Shown: positions 40,463 through 41,584 of the stretch, piece after piece
Position numbering within the stretch: position 1 is the first letter of the stretch
Layout: each line of letters begins with the position of its first letter
Assembly: GCA_945957555.1 (NCBI GenBank)
Contig: CAMFLX010000023.1
Coordinates: 1 to 41,584 of the forward strand
Reading direction: 5' to 3'
DNA length: 41,584 nucleotides
From: an uncultured Cytophagales bacterium
GTDB lineage: Bacteria; Bacteroidota; Bacteroidia; Cytophagales; UBA9547
Notes under the pieces: model-generated
What the model was told of the DNA's origin: nothing
The model's input: only the letters and a program-made list of their open reading frames with translations
Database searches by the model: none
Program-made: the position numbers and the translations under genes

Positions 40463-41584
40463 TCAACGAGTAGAGTTACCGTATCTTCTAAAGACCTGAA
40501 AAATATAAATGATAGTTACGGAGTTTGAGCACATGGAAGCAATCCCTAAACCGATAATGCCCATCCTCTGAATCAAAACATATGATAGCACCAGGTTTAA
40601 TAATATTTCAATAATAGAAATAGCCCTCACTCTTTTTTGTTGCTCTGTAATATTACTAAAATTCCAGAGAACCCAATGCAGACTACTAGTAATACATAAT
40701 ACACTTAGAACTGCAATAAGTGTTTGATCGAATATTATGGTTTTGTCTAACCAAAATTCCAATACAATCTTCCCCAAAACAATGATACCCAAACATGCTA
40801 TCGAAGATAACAATAGATTAATTTTCAATAGTTTAGTATAAATACTAACAACTGCCGCCCTATTACCTTCTTTATAGAGAGCTAGAATCTTTGGCCCCTT
40901 GATTTCTGTTATTTTTTTGATAAATTTTAATGAAATTTCCTGTAATCGAAAAGATTGAGAATACATGGTAACCAAGGTTAAATCTTTTTTGATTGTTGAA
41001 ATAAAAAACACGTCAACTTGAGATATTATAAACGAACTAAAACTTAATATCCAGAATGACAACCCATTACTTAAGTTATCGGAAACATACTTAGTTTTAA
41101 ATTCGCTATAGTCTATCTCTACCTTTTGTACACCAAGAAATTTATAAAGTGTATAGCAAAAAGAAGAGAACGAAACTAAAGTATAAATAAGAGCCATTAT
41201 TCTGATATCATTAAAATAATAAACACCAAATACATACAGCAAATTTGATACGCCCAGTCTTAATAGCTCTAGTAAATTGCGATGGTAGATAAACTTTAAG
41301 TTATAATATAATATCGCCTCAAAATATGATGACACCACATTAACTAACAACCCAGGCAACATAATCAACAATAAATCAGTAAAAATTAAATGCTTACTCT
41401 TTGAGTCAACTATAAATGGAGCACCAATTAACACCCCAATAAAACAGATTATTGTAATCAAAAGCTGTAAAAAAACAACTATTGCATTTACCGAAAAAAA
41501 AGTCTTGAGTCTACCTTCTTTTTGATATTCTATAAATTTAAAAATGGCTACAGTGGAAAATCCGAAATTTAGTAAGCCCAAAAT
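40463..41584 (-). CDS. Polysaccharide flippase (Wzx/MATE-like), 5' end missing
   Basis: The visible 372 residues are a chain of hydrophobic helices with short polar loops, such as WILSFSSFIISQVDVFFISTIKK, LQEISLKFIKKITEIKGPKILALYKEGNRAAVVSIYTKLLK and ILLNLVLSYVLIQRMGIIGLGIAS. This pattern is typical of oligosaccharide-unit flippases of the MOP superfamily. The start MGLLNFGFSTVA lies inside the protein by comparison with the family, so the true N-terminus (about 70-100 residues) is beyond the window. It likely begins or belongs to a glycan or capsule gene cluster. It converges with the LTA-synthase-like gene. Confidence 0.82.
   Translation of the reverse strand: MLGLLNFGFSTVAIFKFIEYQKEGRLKTFFSVNAIVVFLQLLITIICFIGVLIGAPFIVDSKSKHLIFTDLLLIMLPGLLVNVVSSYFEAILYYNLKFIYHRNLLELLRLGVSNLLYVFGVYYFNDIRIMALIYTLVSFSSFCYTLYKFLGVQKVEIDYSEFKTKYVSDNLSNGLSFWILSFSSFIISQVDVFFISTIKKDLTLVTMYSQSFRLQEISLKFIKKITEIKGPKILALYKEGNRAAVVSIYTKLLKINLLLSSIACLGIIVLGKIVLEFWLDKTIIFDQTLIAVLSVLCITSSLHWVLWNFSNITEQQKRVRAISIIEILLNLVLSYVLIQRMGIIGLGIASMCSNSVTIIYIFQVFRRYGNSTR

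Overview
The window looks like a chromosomal segment of a gliding member of the Bacteroidota, most likely a Cytophagia/Cytophagales-type organism. The evidence is an ssb-gldE-gldD gliding-motility cluster, an exbB-exbD-exbD-tonB operon with Bacteroidota-style proteins, a SiaC-family protein, a bacterial GH3-family protein next to lptB, several TAnnTTTG promoter elements, few Shine-Dalgarno sequences, and a secreted GH9 cellulase. The genus is an inference and was not searched.

Layout. 1-755: the right end of a dispersed repeat, a terminator, a small secreted protein with a C-terminal DYKHP motif, and a strong terminator. 756-2960 (-): purD, a PAP2 phosphatase and a small lipoprotein, overlapping. 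3074-9536 (+): a YceI lipoprotein, then exbB-exbD-exbD-tonB, a small membrane protein, a PBP-like lipoprotein, tsaE and an alanine-dehydrogenase-like gene. 9571-11228 (-): lhgO and a DUF2141 protein. 11439-16393 (+): a tightly packed run of ssb, gldE, gldD, a rhomboid protease, a 62-residue protein, a second PAP2, a SiaC-family protein and a ComF-family protein. 16520-18766 (+): lptB and a GH3-family gene. 18770-25636 (-): a MepA-like peptidase and the two glutamate synthase subunits. 26309-26587 (+): a second DYKHP protein. 26590-27441 (-): an epimerase-like protein. 27561-29753 (+): the GH9 endoglucanase.

29760-33415 is the accessory, repeat-rich part. It holds a DUF3592-like membrane protein, a probable 57-residue ORF, an orphan lipoprotein, many palindromes and degenerate dispersed repeats, and a roughly 300-bp MITE-like element with inverted ends. 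From 33416 on the gene content is ordinary again: thyA and an N-carbamoylputrescine amidase (-), then an OmpA/TSP3 outer-membrane protein, an LD-carboxypeptidase, an exported protein with six DnaJ-type CxxC motifs and an LTA-synthase-like sulfatase (+), and a truncated polysaccharide flippase (-) at the right edge.

Functional themes are cell-envelope biogenesis (TonB energisation, LptB, LD-carboxypeptidase, MepA-like peptidase, LTA-synthase-like enzyme, flippase), surface motility, nitrogen assimilation (GltBD, alanine dehydrogenase) and cellulose use. The most novel signal is the pair of unlinked small secreted proteins at 245-559 and 26309-26587. They share a signal peptide, an arginine-rich site and a C-terminal NADYKHPNG-like peptide whose codons have diverged synonymously. 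Their upstream regions share TACGTA elements, arranged in one case as direct repeats 21 bp apart. This fits a peptide-precursor or small surface-protein family under common control. No CRISPR array, tRNA, rRNA or intact transposase was seen.
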